A DNA stretch of 64,000 nucleotides from Cryptomeria japonica (GCF_030272615.1 NC_081414.1:916183648-916247647), one strand, 5' to 3'. Counted from the first letter of the stretch, positions 12,464-26,019 are shown. Notes: generated by a model not told the origin, from the letters alone. Translations and numbers: made by a program.

Positions 12464-13030
12464 CAATGATAGAGTGATTCATCAACAAATCTATTCAACT
12501 CTCCAAACTCAACAATTAAATGAACAGAGTTTGTTCTGGGTGGGAGATTAAGGTGCGAAATTTGTTTGTGGTAGATAATTAGGTTGCATGGTGATCCTTC
12601 TGGATTCAATGATGTAGCAATCCATCAACATATGTATTAAGCTTTCCAAGCCTAACAATTTAATGAATAGAGTTTGTTCTTGTTGGTAGATTAAGGTGCA
12701 GAGTTTGTTTGTGGCGTCAAATTGGGTTGTATGGTGATCCTTCTAAATTCAATGATAGAACAATTCATCAACAAATTCTTTAAGCTCTCCAAAATCAAAA
12801 AATAATAGAGTTTGTTTTAGGTGAGACATTAAGGTACATAGTTTGTTTGTGGCATAGAATTGGGTTGCATAGTGATACTTCTAAATTCAATAATAGAGCA
12901 ATCCATTGAAAAATCTATTAAGATCTTCAAACTCAATAATTAAGTGAATAGATTTTGTTTTGGGTGGGAAATCAAGGTGCAGAGTTTGTTCATGGCATAG
13001 GATTTGGTTGCACAATGATCCTTTAGAAGG
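12464..13030. repeat. About four copies of a 138-143 bp tandem repeat
   Basis: Units start CAATGAT/CAATAAT at 12,464, 12,607, 12,750 and 12,888. Shared internal blocks are AGAGTTTGTT, GTTTGTTTGTGGC and TTGGGTTG.ATGGTGATCCTTCT. Divergence between units suggests an old array. A partial unit may precede it near 12,390. Confidence 0.8.
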
Positions 13031-14867
13031 CCCATAACTTTCACCCTTGTGAGGAGTCGTTCCAATAGCCAATGTATCACAAGCATCTAATAGGATGGAT
13101 ATGAAAGATGTCATAAACCTTGTGGAAGATATTATTGGCAATTGCAATGTCAACAAGGAAAAAGCCTTTGGGCATGTCTCTTTCCGAATCTCTCAAAATT
13201 GGTTCAAATGATAAATTATTGAAATACACTGCTTCAAGAGCCAGTTGGTTACAAAAATTATATGAATGCATGGGTTGGAATGGATTATGCTTTTGAAATC
13301 AAGATACGATTCTTAAGTTCATGGTTCAAAATGTTAGTTTTTAGTTAATTAATTTTGTTATATTAGTTTAATTATTTGTGTTTGGGTAGTTTTTTGTTAT
13401 TGCCATTATTTCATATTTATATGAATGATTGAAAAGTTGAAAAATATGGTTTTATAAGCTCATTTGACAACACGAATTCAACCTACATATTATATTTTTT
13501 GCATGTTACTTTTATATAACTTACAAATGTAAATCCTTATCATTATGTGTATTGTTCTTGGATCCTTCACTAGTATTAGAGAAAGGTTGACAAATAGAGA
13601 AGGAAAGTTGAAGCCATATCTAGGTTTTGAAGAAATCGAAGGTAAATAAATGTGTGATAAATTATGTGAGTGAATATTGATGAAATAATCTGCTAAAAAG
13701 AAAATCATTAATTATTATCTCTAATCATTGTAGACATTTGCAATCTCATGGAGGACATCAAATTATATATCTCAAAGTTTACAAATTGTTGTCAAGAATG
13801 TTTTTTCATTGTTAAGTCAATAAATGTGGGTTGGAAAATTCAAAAGACACATTTTATAACGGTGAGATATATATTTTATGAACAACTTTATTTTTTACGT
13901 TTTACATGAACTGAGAACAAATTATGAGTAAATTGAACAAAATGAAGATTTAAAAGTTTACAAGATGTAATGGAGGTTGTAGAACCCATGAGAGGTTGAG
14001 GAATATTCTCTTCTCCAATCATCTTCTTCCTTGGATATTGGGCACATTGTTTGGTATAGTGTTGTATTTTCAATTCCAAGTTGGTGTGATGTGTTCAATT
14101 TTAGTCTTTTCATTCAGCACTAAGGAGGAGTAGTTCTAGGCAAGCTATGTTATTTTTCTTCTACCTCTTGAATAATGGGAGAAAATTAGATCCTTTATCA
14201 ACCATTTAGTGGTTTAAAAACTTTCATAGGTGTTGTTTATGTCAAATAAATAGATTAAAATTGGTGTAAGCTAATATATGGTCAAGTAGTTATTCATTGA
14301 TTTAGTGTGCGCCTAAGGGTTACAAGTACAATAGATTGCTAGAATAGTGTTAATTGTAGTTTGGAATATGGTAGCCAAGATACTCAAAAAAATCGGTGGC
14401 TAGGATGATGAAAGAGGAAGGCCTTTGGTAGCCAAGACAATGATGTTTCAGTAGCTAAGACAATAAAGACTTGGAATGATCTTTTAAACTTTGATCATAT
14501 TGCATGTGGTATAGATGATCAAAAGCATGTTGATAGATGATAAATTTTAGCATGATCATGTTACATAGTAATATGGATATACATAATGGATCTTTAGACC
14601 ATGTGAGGTATTTGTATAAGGCACTACATGTATACAAATATCAAGTTTTTCTCATAGAGGGATGTGAAGCAAATGATAGGGCATGAAGAGGGTGCATAAA
14701 AGCATCAAAATTGATTGATCAATATCAGGAGATAATAGACTAAGTTGATTCAATGAAAAGTGAGCTAGTTTGATAGATGTTTTAAATCATCTTTAGGTCC
14801 TCTTTGGATCAATGGGTTTTAATTGGGTTTATGTTTTGAAGTGTTAGCTTGTATCTACTTAACATTG
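13031..14867. other. Unassigned AT-rich DNA
   Basis: No recognisable coding region. The part near 13,335-13,400 shares ATATTAGTTTAATTATT-like words with the start of the LTR at 14,868 and may be a decayed relative. Confidence 0.35.
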
Positions 14868-15812
14868 TTGTGTTAGTTTAATTATTGATGAGCATTTAAT
14901 AGTTACCTAAGTGGTTGAAAAAATGACTATAATTGTGTCACAACCTTGCATTTACATAAGGTTACTATTTATAGTAAGCTTATGTTTGAGCACAAATTGG
15001 TTTTAAATTTTCCCCAAAGCTTCAAATTGGCTAGATAAGCATGCTGACAAACTTTTTTTGCAAGATCATAACTAGATTTGAAGATATTTAAAAAGTTTAT
15101 GTTTTTTGAAGTTGCGATAAATGTTTGAAATTTCATTTGGAGGACTTTAGAGGCTCCAAAACGGCCTGAAAAGTGGGTGCAACCAGCATAGATGATTATG
15201 AGGTGACAGAGCACATCGCGATCTTTCTGACGCTTCAAACAGTTCATCAATCAGATACCCAATTTAGAAGTTATGGCCTTCTGAAGTTTGGTCTCCTAAA
15301 ATAGGAAATATAAAAATGCATCAAACAGATTAATGAATTGTAAAAGAGAGTTACACTAGTTGACATGTGTTTTGACACATCATAGGCATCTAGGTTGGAG
15401 ATAAGGTTGGTTCCACTTTATTGGGTGGTTTTAGCCCATGGTTTTGTAAAATCGTTTGATGGTTTCATGTATTGTATCTCCTATATATGAGGTGTGTGAG
15501 ATAGAGGTTGGGTGTAAGAGTCATATAGCTATTGAGTTACCTCTAAATCTTTGGTTGGTGATACTCCTGTGATAAGCTTTTCTCTGCAAGTATATTGTAA
15601 TTTGTTATTGATTCCCGAATAATATATTGGGTGGCTTTTGGAGTGTAGGGTTTTTATCCCAAAAGGGTTTTCCCCATGTAAATCATTGTGTTGTGGTATG
15701 CATGCTATTTATGATTACTTTTGTAATTGTTGTAATGATCTATAAAAGTTTTTGCATTACCCTCCTCTCAAGGTTAGTGTAGGAAGTTGTTCTACTACTT
15801 AACTCCCTTACA
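14868..15812 (+). mobile_element. Probable Copia-type solo LTR
   Basis: The 3' half has a plant Copia LTR layout: a TATA box CCTATATATGAGG at about 15,479, a TTTCTCTGCAAGTATATTG stretch near 15,580, the GGGTTTTTATCCCAAAAGGG block near 15,650, and a CCCTCCTCTCAAGG end near 15,760. The suggested start is TGTTGTGTTAGTTT and the end CCCTTACA. Both borders are approximate, because no clean target-site duplication was found. No gag-pol is attached. Confidence 0.45.
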
Positions 15813-18785
15813 ATAATCCTATATTTGATAATGTAAAATTCAACATGCACAATATTTTTTTGCATATTCCTTTTATATCTTGCAAATATTATTTCTTCTT
15901 AGGATTTTTTTACAATTGATCTTGGATCCTACAATAAGAATGTTTCTATTTTTAGTATACGCTATCTCTACTCCATTTATCTTCTCAATTGACAATAGTT
16001 ATGTGTCAAATCTCCCTTATCAAAGTGAAATTCACTTGAAACATTTGCTCCTATAATTGAGCCAATCCTCTATTTTTCTACTCTCCTCTAGATCACTTAT
16101 CATCCTCACTTGCATATGTCTAGAGTCTATATATTGTAGTCCATTTCTTTGTTTTACATGTACTCTTGAGTACTAATATTTAAATAATGTTATTCTTAGA
16201 TTCTTTACAATTGAGTTAGTATCATCTCAAGTTGTTTTGATCTTAGGGCAGCTTAGTATTAAATTATTATTTATTAAATTAAACGTGGTTATAGAATAGG
16301 GTACTATAGCTAAAAATTGATTCAATCTAAAGTAGTGTTTTAGCTTTTTTCACCTAGGGTTTATAATTATGCAAAAGGGATCTTTTCTTATATCACTCAT
16401 CGTAGGAGTCCTTTAGAAAATAAATTGGTTGTTCCATTACATTTAGAATGATCAAATTAACTAGGGAATACTTTTGTTTCATCCCCATAAAACATTAGAA
16501 ATTAATTTAGTGTAGATTTACTAATAGGGTTTAAATTTTATTTTTACAAGAAACTCAAATTGTAGCATAAAAAAGTATGCACTTCTCACAATTTCATGTG
16601 TTTTTTAGCATTCATATATGTACTTGTGATTGATCATATGAAAATGTGCCTATCTCAAGTCCAAATTAGCAAACATGAACACATCATACAACATCTATCC
16701 CTTTGAACTATCATATTAGGTAGGATACTAGCACCCAACACTAATATCCTCTCAATTTGGACCTTTGAATTGCCAAAAAAGGATAGACACTAGCACCTAG
16801 CACTAGTGTCCCCCCAATTTAGCCCCAAATTCAAAAGTTTAGATGTTAGCTTTGGGCTCTTAATAGATATAATCTAGTCATTGAGATCTTCTAAAAAAAT
16901 CTTGTGAAAAGGTGTCAGTTGCATATAAAAGAAATTCCTTTTCTCATTTGCAAGGAATTTATAAGAATATCTCTCTCATATCCTAATAATTCAAGAGTAA
17001 TCAAATTAAGAAGTCTAAAGGCATTGTCAAGCACATAGTAATATGCTATCAAGCATCATTCATTATTTATGATTTATCATTATTATCATGTTGTACTAAT
17101 CTTTTGCAAGACTAAATGTGGGTAAGTTAACATCACCTTGCATGAGAGTCAAGCAATTTTTTCATGCCTAAGGTAACCATTTCAATTTGTGTTGTTTATT
17201 TGCCTCTGCACATGAGGGAGCATGCAATGGTTTTTCATCATTATTATTTATATTGTGGAAGTGGAAACACTAACATGGGGTTTTAATTAGGAAAGCCCCT
17301 ATACAAACAACCTGTTCCTCTCTTTTGTGTGTATAGATGCAATTTTGAGATTGTGATACATACAAGCAAAGTAGATAGTGACAAACACTTCGAACAAAAA
17401 TCCCTTAGACACTAGATCTAGGTACTTGTGTGTGGACACTTTTTCTTGAAATTTTGAGGAAAACAACCCAGTAGGATCTTTCAACACCATATTATAATAG
17501 AACAACCTTTAGGATAGAAGCACAAGAAACACTTTAGTTTAGAACAATCAACACCAGATTTAGTACGAGGTTCTTTGTATTTCATTTTTTAGATGTGTTA
17601 CTTCTATAATTTTGTTCTATATTTTTTATATTCAATCCATCTCGTTCAATTTACCCTTCTTTCTAAGCCTAGTCCATTGTACATGCATTCAACCAATCCT
17701 AATCACATGCAATAAGAAGAAGTGTTAATCTAAGACAATGTGGCTCTTCCTTATCAAAGCCAAGGTTATATAGACATGCTCCCTTTTCTTTATCTTTTAC
17801 TGGATTTATGGGTTGATTGTCTCCATCACATATATTAAACCACAAATCATTCAAAATGAGAGTAATTTTAAGTTCCCTATAACATTATATCCATTTTTTC
17901 TTTCGAGATATGGTTTTATCAACCATTGTCACACATTTCGAATTTAAAAATTGCACAACTCTTCTCTATAGATTTATTTATTTGATTCTTCTTACTTTAA
18001 TTTGTATATTTAAAATCATTAAGTAAAAATAATACCTCTTTTATTTTTTGTTATTTATTGTCGTAAAAATAAATAGAAAAAAATAACGAAATACAAATTT
18101 AATATTTAGTATCGAAATCCTTTAGATAACATTCAAATGTTTGCTTAATAAACATGATTAATAGAAGAGTAGTGTTGCTCTATATGGGAGCCACTCCTTT
18201 CAAATATTTTACATGAATCAGATTTGAAATTGTGCTACACACAACAAAGTATCTATTTCCAACATTCAAGCTAGTGGCTTTGTCTCATTTATGACAATGA
18301 ACTTGTTCAATCCTCTTTCAATTTTTTCATTTGAATATTTGTTTAGGTTGTAGCACATGGACAACAAATTTGTTGTGGCAAATATGCTTCTTCTTTTATT
18401 GCTATTTGTCTTTTGTATAGTAGAATATCCACTTATTTAAATCATCATAGTTTTGCAAGTGTAGGAAAAAGCGGACACTCCAAACTCTACATATTGACAC
18501 ACTATGAATCTCTTTGCCAACTACATTAAAACAACCTTACGCATTGAATAGTTTAAAAACATTTTTTACATCAATCCATCACATTGCTGGTATCGATGTT
18601 ATGGAAGGGATGACCTGCGTCCTCATACCCTTATGATTTGATATCACTATAATCAAGATTGAAAAAGTATAATACTTATTATTTCAAAATAAAGATCTAC
18701 AATCTTATTGAAGAACAATTTAACTACCATAAATAAATTGAGAAAAGGGGGGATTCCATATTAACTTAGTGTTGAGATTTCTATA
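15813..18785. other. Unassigned DNA, nothing recognised
   Basis: Nearly 3 kb without an open frame I can assign. A weak duplication around 16,720-16,815 (ACTAGCACC...ACTA.T.TCC twice) is the only internal repeat noticed. Confidence 0.35.
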
Positions 18786-18801
18786 GATTGATCAATATTT
18801 T

Positions 18802-18962
18802 GAATTATTATTATTATTATGTTTGATTAGATTTGACCCAAGACCTTCCCCATTCTATGGAAGGCCAAGAATTCCACTTTTAGATGTCCTTATTGGGAAT
18901 TGAACTTGGGTCTCCACAGTGAGAACCCAGTGTTTTAACCAGTTAAATTCAACCCCTTGGAC
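18802..18962 (-). mobile_element. tRNA-derived SINE, family 1, copy b, with 16-bp target-site duplication
   Basis: A perfect 16-bp direct repeat GATTGATCAATATTTT lies at 18,786-18,801 and 18,963-18,978. On the minus strand the element opens with the box A region near its GGGGTTGA start, then box B-like AAGTTCAATTCCC, and ends in a short (AAT)n tail. The total is about 160 bp, typical of a plant SINE transcribed by RNA polymerase III and copied by a partner LINE. Confidence 0.82.
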
Positions 18963-18978
18963 GATTGATCAATATTTT

Positions 18979-21112
18979 AAGAGTTAACTACTTTGGATTA
19001 TTCTACTCAATTTGGATGGGTTCCACATTTTATTTTTATATGAAGATTTATTTTAAAAACTTATTATTAATCTATAGATTACTACATCTAGATGTAGTAA
19101 TAGATGGAATTTTTTCTGTGTAGAAACAAAATTGTTTTGAATTGTTTTAAATTTGACATTCAGATAAGATGGCTCATGACATTCAAATAATAATGTATTA
19201 TTTTGAAAAATCATTCGCTGGCAGATAGAAACGTTGATAAAGAATATATAGATAGATTTCTTAGTAAATGCTGGGGGTTTGCACGCAGTTTTAATCATTC
19301 AGTGCACAAAAACTAGCTATATTTGTAATATTATTAATCCAGATGTGTGGGCCACCATTGGAAACGCTAGAAAGTTGCATGCTTCTCTGTAGATTTAGAG
19401 ATAAACTAATGGTGGAATGACAGAAAGCTTATGTAAGTTGAAAACAACTTACACATCTCCATCACCATTTTCAACAGTTTCTGAAGAACAGTCTCTTTCA
19501 ATCTGACCACTTGCTGCATCATCTCCATCATCTTGTGTGATTCTAAAGTCCTCTCCTTCTAGACTCATTATAATAGCAGTAATGGTTCTGCCTCATCAAC
19601 TACCAAATCTATTGTTTCTGAAGAACAGTTTCTTTCAATCTGATTGGTTGGGAGTTTTACCACTTGCTGCATCATCTCCATCATCTTGTGTGATTCTAAA
19701 GTCCTCTCCCTTTAGACTCATTATAATAGCAGTAATGGTCCTGCCTCATCAACTACCAAATCTATTGCATCATCTCCTCTCTCTCCCTCCTCATGGTAGG
19801 AGTAATGTTCCTGTCTCACCACTTGCCTCTAAACGTAATTTTCTTGAGAAATTAGAATGTTCTACCTCACTAGTATTCATCTAGGCATTGGGCGCTTTGT
19901 TATTTTCTCAAGGTTTTTAAGTTTTCTTTCTTTAATAATGGTAATGTAATGAGAATTGTTGGGTCAAAAATTAGGTTTTGAAGCATGACATGGCCATGGA
20001 AGAGGACAACAAATTTGCCAAAACCCTCTTTGCGAAGTTTGAAAGCATGACGTGGCCTTCGAAGAGGGCAAAACAAATCTGCCAAAGTTTTGAAACATGG
20101 TTTAAGCTAGAGCAGGTAGCCGTAGACAATTTGAAGCTGTCCAAAGGGTTAAGGAGTTTTGCACACTGTTTTGGGAACACTTGGAGTTTTATTGTTGCTG
20201 ATTTGGTGATGACTAGGCTGGTCAAAATAATTGATGGTTGCTGATTTGGATAGCAAGTTGCTCAAGCACTTCAAGCTTGAAAACTGCCGAAATATTTCAA
20301 GGAAATCTGCAGCGAGATAAATAGATCTCCTTCATAGCAAGAATGAAATATGAAGTGATTTAAATATCCAAACCCTTATGCCAAAAAGGTTAATAGTTGC
20401 ACGCCATGATAATGAATCCTATGCAATATCAAAACTCTTCAAACTCTCATGCCAAAAATGTCAACACAACATTGAAATGCTTTCAATATCAAAGGTAGCT
20501 CTAGGCAAGGCAGGCAAGGCATTCTATCTCTAAGAAATTTATGAAAGAAACAACACAAAAAATGATATTCCAAATCTTTTAACATATTATGAAATATTTG
20601 TAAGATATCTTAAATAAATACTAATCAGGTAGAGCTTTCACTATCAAAATTAATCTTCTTCAAAAAGGATTTCATCTTTAAAAAGATTGAATTGAATCCA
20701 ATCCACAACTTTAAAAATCATTTAGGGTTTTTTCTCAATCAAAGAGAAATTTTGTAAAATAATAAACTCCACATAGTGCAAATGAGCTTCAAATAACTTT
20801 TTATAAACTCCTCCAAGCCAAGCGCCCTAATTAGGTTTTGTGCACTTTAATTTAACTCTAGATTCACCATATGTCTCTTTAAGCGCCCAGAAGAAAATCT
20901 CTTTATTAAGATTTTAAATTGATATCTTATAACTCTCTAGACTCCAATATTAAGTCACTTTATTAAATTAAATAAAGTTAGATAAATATTTAATTTAGGC
21001 AATCATCAACTATACAAAAATAACAACTCTGCCAACTGACCAAATTGGTATCCAAACTAACACTTTACTATAAATAGTAAGTATTAATAATTTGTCTAAA
21101 ATCCTTCCTCTT
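18979..21112. other. Unassigned DNA with small duplications
   Basis: Apart from the 153-bp duplication listed separately, I note a degenerate ~61-bp duplication at about 19,981-20,100 (GCATGACATGGCC / GCATGACGTGGCC). It keeps an 88-codon frame open at 19,978-20,244. That frame has no recognised domain and I do not call it a gene. Confidence 0.35.
19506..19767 (+). repeat. 153-bp direct duplication
   Basis: ACCACTTGCTGCATCATCTC begins copies at 19,506 and 19,659. The following ~108 bp are almost identical in both. This duplication explains the 115-codon frame at 19,537-19,884, whose product would be internally repeated and has no recognised domain. Confidence 0.85.
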
Positions 21113-21312
21113 GAGTTGGCCTAGTGGTGTAGAACTTGTGCTCTTGAAAGAGAGATCACAAGTTCAAATCCCACAAGGGGTAAGGTATGTATACCTCATT
21201 TGTAACACAGTTAAGTGTCTCTCGCAAGGAGTATAGGGTAGTCCCATATTGCTATAAGCTATTTATACACCCATATACGGACTGCCCAACATCGCAAACT
21301 ATAAAGAAACTT
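21113..21312 (+). mobile_element. tRNA-derived SINE, family 2
   Basis: A tRNA-like head has box A TGGCCTAGTGGT (21,117-21,128) and a box B region AAGTTCAAATCCC (about 21,160-21,172), about 32 bp apart. About 140 bp of unrelated body follow, ending in a T-rich stretch. It does not close as a functional tRNA cloverleaf in a way I can support. Ends are approximate and no target-site duplication was identified. Confidence 0.5.
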
Positions 21313-23552
21313 TATTTCTTTCTTTTTCCACAAAGTGTCAAATGACTTGAATAAATCATACGAGCTCACTGTCGACATTGAAATGCTCATCTAAATAGGC
21401 TAACACAAACACTAAAAGTCCACCAACTTCACTACAAGAGAACCTAATAAAAGAGACATTACAATTATTAGGACAATCAGATAAGGTAATTTAAGGCTAG
21501 GAGCACATTTATTATCTTTCAAAGAAAATGTCATAATTATGTGGAAATTATCCTAAAAAACATTAAGAGAGTGGACACCAAAAACGAGTTTAGAAATACA
21601 AGGTGTAGATTGCAAAGTAGTTAATTTCTAACCTTGAAAATACATGGAAGATATAGTGTATCAAGAAAAAATAAAAAGGTAAGAAGGTTTTGTAAGATGA
21701 AATAAACATTAAGCATATATATATTGTGCACCTTTGATTTTGAAACTAGTGAAGGAGAACACCTAGTTGCTAACTCCAAAGACTTACCATCTCACTATAA
21801 TAAGCCACTAAAAATATGACAAGTCAATGTTGATTTAGATTAGAAACCAAAGATGACCACTACATATGGGATTGTTGGGGGAGAGGAGCATTTAGTTCAC
21901 ATAATTATTTTTTTATGTGAACACGAAGATTTGTTCCCCCAAGAATTTGAAGAGATGAAGGGACTGCACAATTCTCTTAAGAAAAACCTAGAGTAGATTG
22001 AATCCAAGCTCCAAGCTAGTTAATAAGTGGATATATTGCTTACATTTGAATTTGTAGATGAAGGCCAAGGATGAAAAATACAAGTTGGAAGTAAGCATCA
22101 TTTTCCTAGTTAATGGACTAAAATAGGTAAGCCCAATTTACGTTAATAATTAGTACATTAGTGATATCTATCTTACCCCCTTCAATGTAAGATAGCTATT
22201 ATTTTATATTCTTTCAAGACCTTTGATTTAGTAGATTGACAAAGTTGGAAAGGAGTTTCATAGACATTAAACATATGAAATTGGTTGTTGCACAAACTTT
22301 AGGCACTAATGAAGAGTAGATAGAACGAACCACATCACATGCATCCAAGCTTGACAAAGGAGAAAACTAGAAGTAAACTTTCCTAGCATCATATAGAATA
22401 ACGTAGAAAGGGTGACCAAGACAATAGCAATAAGGACTTTAATAGTTCCATGGTTTCCCAACTAACATTTTCATATCCCTTAAGAGACAAGACATTTTTT
22501 ACCAAGAAAGAACAATTTTCATATGCCTAAGGAAGTTTTCTCTTTCTACAGATGTTGAGACCCAAACCTTTATCATTGAAGCAATCTTATAATAATCTTA
22601 TTCGATCCTATAATAATTAAAAGATGAACAATTTTTTAATTATAAAGAGAGAATATTTAGAAGACAACAAAATATCTTGAATGGATTGCCACTTCAATAG
22701 GTCATACAATAGGTTGTACCCAAATCTTCTAAGAACCTTTTGAAGCAATTTCATAAAAGGAGGAAATGATTAGTGAAGATCTTAAAAGAGATATTTAGCA
22801 TGCATTGCTTGCAATTGTTCCATTACAACAAATTCTTTCTTGGTTGGAAGACAAGGTGGAGGGAGATTAATAGTAGTTCAGCCTATTATATTGTTCAATC
22901 ATGTGTGATTTACAATGTGGTAATCAAGCATGCCTTACTAGGTTTTTGGAGAGTTACCATTGAGAACCTAGTAAGGTTTAGGGCACAAATGGGTAACTAT
23001 TAAAGTCACCTTTTGAAATTTAATTAAAGCCACTAGAACCCACCTAATTTGGGTGTCTCTGCAAACTTAACAATCCAAAATTCCAGGATTGTCAAATACA
23101 GCAATCCTAAGGCTAGGAATGTTTGTATTATCTTTTGGTGATCAAAGTAAAGGCCAAACTCAAGGTGAAATAGTTCTAATAAAAACACAATATGGTAGTG
23201 GACACTAAAATGAGTACAAAAATAAAGCATAAAAATTTTGAGGTACACAATTTTTTACCTTGCAAATACATAAAATATGGTGGACATCAAGAAAAAAACA
23301 TTAAGGTAAGAAGGTTATACAAGAAAACAAGAGAAACATATTCATTGTGCAACAAGAAATATTTTGCTAACATAACAAGCTTCAAAAAATAAATATTATA
23401 ATTGTTAGCATCATTACAAGAAAAAAATACATTTAGCATTCTTTCTATTCCCCAAACTGTCAGTGAAATAATTTTAATTTTAAAGCAATAAAAAAATGTA
23501 AATAGTTTATCCCATGACCAAATATTTCTATAATATATCTCAAGAAGCTTGT

Positions 23553-23816
23553 AAAAATGTTCCAAAAAGTAAATGAACTTCAAGATTATCATACATAAAT
23601 CTCATTAAATAGCACCTTATAAAAAAAGTGTTTCATTTTGTGGCCCTGGATTTTTATGAGGTACTTCAACTGATAAAAATCTCAAAATTTTAAATAAAAA
23701 TGTTCCAAAAAGTAAATGAACTTCAAGGTGATCATACATAAATCTCATGTGTTTTTTTTTGGCCCTGGATTTTTATGAGATATCTGAAATTATAAAAATC
23801 TCAAAATTTTAACTAC
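23553..23816. repeat. 143-bp tandem duplication
   Basis: Units begin AAAAATGTTCCAAAAAGTAA at 23,553 and 23,696. Both continue through GGCCCTGGATTTTTATGAG to ATAAAAATCTCAAAATTTTAA. Confidence 0.88.
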
Positions 23817-24277
23817 ATTGATCCAATATGTATTATTACGTTTCAAGAATGCACATAAAAAACTAACTGTAGTTTAGGCTGATCACTAATACGTTGGGAT
23901 GGAAGAGTCGACAGTTTGTGAGTATTTATGAATTCCTCCTGAAATATTGTATACTCGCTTAAAACCCTGCATAAGAAAATTTCAAAAAAGAAAAAAATGA
24001 GTTTAAAATCATGGCATAGATTAGATATTCTGCTTCCTCCAGACAATAGATTTTTCCAAAAAAAAACTATAAATTTCATAGGAGAATAATTGTAAAATGC
24101 TCGTATTAAATACAACTATACCCTTCATACATCTGATCTCTGAATCAATTTATTATGTGATTAAAATGAAAAGCATATTAAAAAAGCATCACTACAGATT
24201 TTGCCGTATCTAATTTCTTTTTGCAATAACCTTAGCTTTTATTTCCTGCATCCCAGGCTTCCAAACACTCTCTACTA

Positions 24278-24416
24278 AAAATGTATATACTACAGTATTA
24301 TTTTATATATGTATATATAACATTGACATTTCAGAAATGTATATACTACAGTAACATTTTATATATGTATATACGACATTGACATTTCAAAAAAGTATAT
24401 ACTACAGTAACATTTG
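24278..24416. repeat. 57-bp tandem repeat, about 2.4 copies
   Basis: Units start AAATGTATATACTACAGTA at 24,278 and 24,335, with a third partial unit at 24,392. Each contains ATTTTATATATGTATATA and ACATTGACATTTCA. Confidence 0.88.
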
Positions 24417-25724
24417 TTTAATAGGTTGTCCTCCAATTAGTTTGTTATTACACATAAAACAATCACTTCCATGGTAGTGTAACACATTTGTTCTATACAC
24501 ATTTTTGAACATGCAAAGATGATGCAAAACCATTTCCATAATATGCTGAAAAAGTTGTATCATTTGTTTTTATTGTTTGTTATACTTTTTTTTTTTTAAT
24601 TCAAATTTATTTACAATTCATGCCATCAAATTTTTTAAAGACAATATTTAAATATATGTGTGCACCTAAGGGTGCTTGTAGCTACAATTCAAATGTCAGA
24701 AATATTCTCCAATTCAAAATTTTGCAGGTTGCTTGATATTTTTTAAATCATCCATTTACCTGTTTATTTAGATACAAAAGTAAATGTTATCCTAGAATAA
24801 ACTTCCATACATCTGGCATATAACTTGATAGTTCCATATTAACCATACATATAAATTTAGCCTCTAATTATAAAATTAAAACACTACACAAGAGAGCCCA
24901 TATTAACCTAGAATAAACTTCCATGCATAAACCATGCAAGTTAATGGAAAAAGAAAGGATCCACAAACCAGATAAGACGTGTACGAGAAGCTTGTAACAA
25001 AAGTGTTTCTTTCGAACGAGAAGATCTTTTAATTTACAAGGTACCTCGTGAACATTCATGGACTCCAAATTGGAAAAAGTATAGGATTATTACATACACT
25101 CAACAATAGAATACTGATAGGATATATGGATGAATAATCAATAATGAACTTCCATGTACAAGGCCATGCCACATACTTTGCAGAACACTAGTGATTGCCA
25201 TCCCAACAAATTGATAGAGATGGGTGTCTAAACATTAGCCATTCTTTTAAACCCACCCATTATGCTCAACTTCGAGGAGGTCCATCATTTTTTTATTAAA
25301 TGGTTAATTTATTATTACTTAGCACCTAGCGTATGTAAAGAGTTCTCTATAAAAGCTCTTTTTCTTAATTATCATAAATTCAATCACGATGGTGGACCAG
25401 AAAGGAGGATCAAAACATCGATGATTTCTCAAACCTTGAGTAGCAGGGATTTATAAAAGCTTTTTCATCATAAGTATGGCCTGTGGAAATTTCAAAAAGT
25501 TGATTTCCCCAAGGAGGCTACAGACAATAAGTACCACTTCCAAATCTGTTTTTGCATAATTTTATATAAATCACATATAGCTGCCCATAAACCATTCTAT
25601 AAAGAGTTTCCAAACAAGAACAATGTTGACCACAGATAAAAATCTAACCCTCACTTTCTAAAATATCTAGTCATTCATACGAATATTTTTGTTCACTTGG
25701 TCTCAATCCAGTAATAAATCAATA

Positions 25725-25847
25725 ATGAAGACAAAATTGACATCAATTTTGGTTTTACAAATCACAATGTATCTTCTCGTAGTTTCAGCAGAGGCCAAGT
25801 CACAACAAACGTGCATCATCCAATGTTCCAAGATAGATCAGATATAA
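25725..25847 (+). CDS. Possible small secreted peptide or first exon (40 residues)
   Basis: The 40-codon frame from ATG at 25,725 to TAA at 25,845 has a convincing signal-peptide shape. A basic start (MKTK) is followed by a hydrophobic run of about 16 residues ending LLVVSA, then a polar stretch EAKSQQ and two cysteines (CIIQC). TATA-like words occur upstream at about 25,563 and 25,596. No intron donor or longer frame is evident, so this may be a dead or truncated gene for a cysteine-rich secreted peptide, or chance. It is too short to name. It lies about 170 bp upstream of the hAT insertion. Confidence 0.25.
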   Translation: MKTKLTSILVLQITMYLLVVSAEAKSQQTCIIQCSKIDQI

Positions 25848-26019
25848 CAGCTCGTGTGACTTTTAGAAAGATGCAGAACAAATTTTCCCAAAAAACCCCG
25901 ACATTGCAGTATGTGGTTGTGTAAACAATATTATAAAGTAAAGGTGCTATATATGAAGCATTGGCAGGCCCCACTTATGTTGTCAGTTTATATTACAAAT
26001 TAGCCGAGGACACATGGAG

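Larger units (their letters stand above)
21313..25724. other. Unassigned DNA with scattered duplications
   Basis: No recognisable gene. Two tandem repeats are listed separately. A diverged direct duplication links about 21,570-21,710 with 23,195-23,340: both have GTGGACAC, a CCTTG.AAATACAT.. block, and ATCAAGAAAAA followed by AAGGTAAGAAGGTT. Confidence 0.35.

Noticed and set aside
19978-20244. 88-codon frame as a small protein gene
   Set aside because: It spans a degenerate ~61-bp duplication, and the product has no recognised motif or homologue that I can name.
21113-21180. Functional tRNA gene
   Set aside because: Box A and box B are present, but I could not support paired acceptor and anticodon stems, and a SINE-like body follows.
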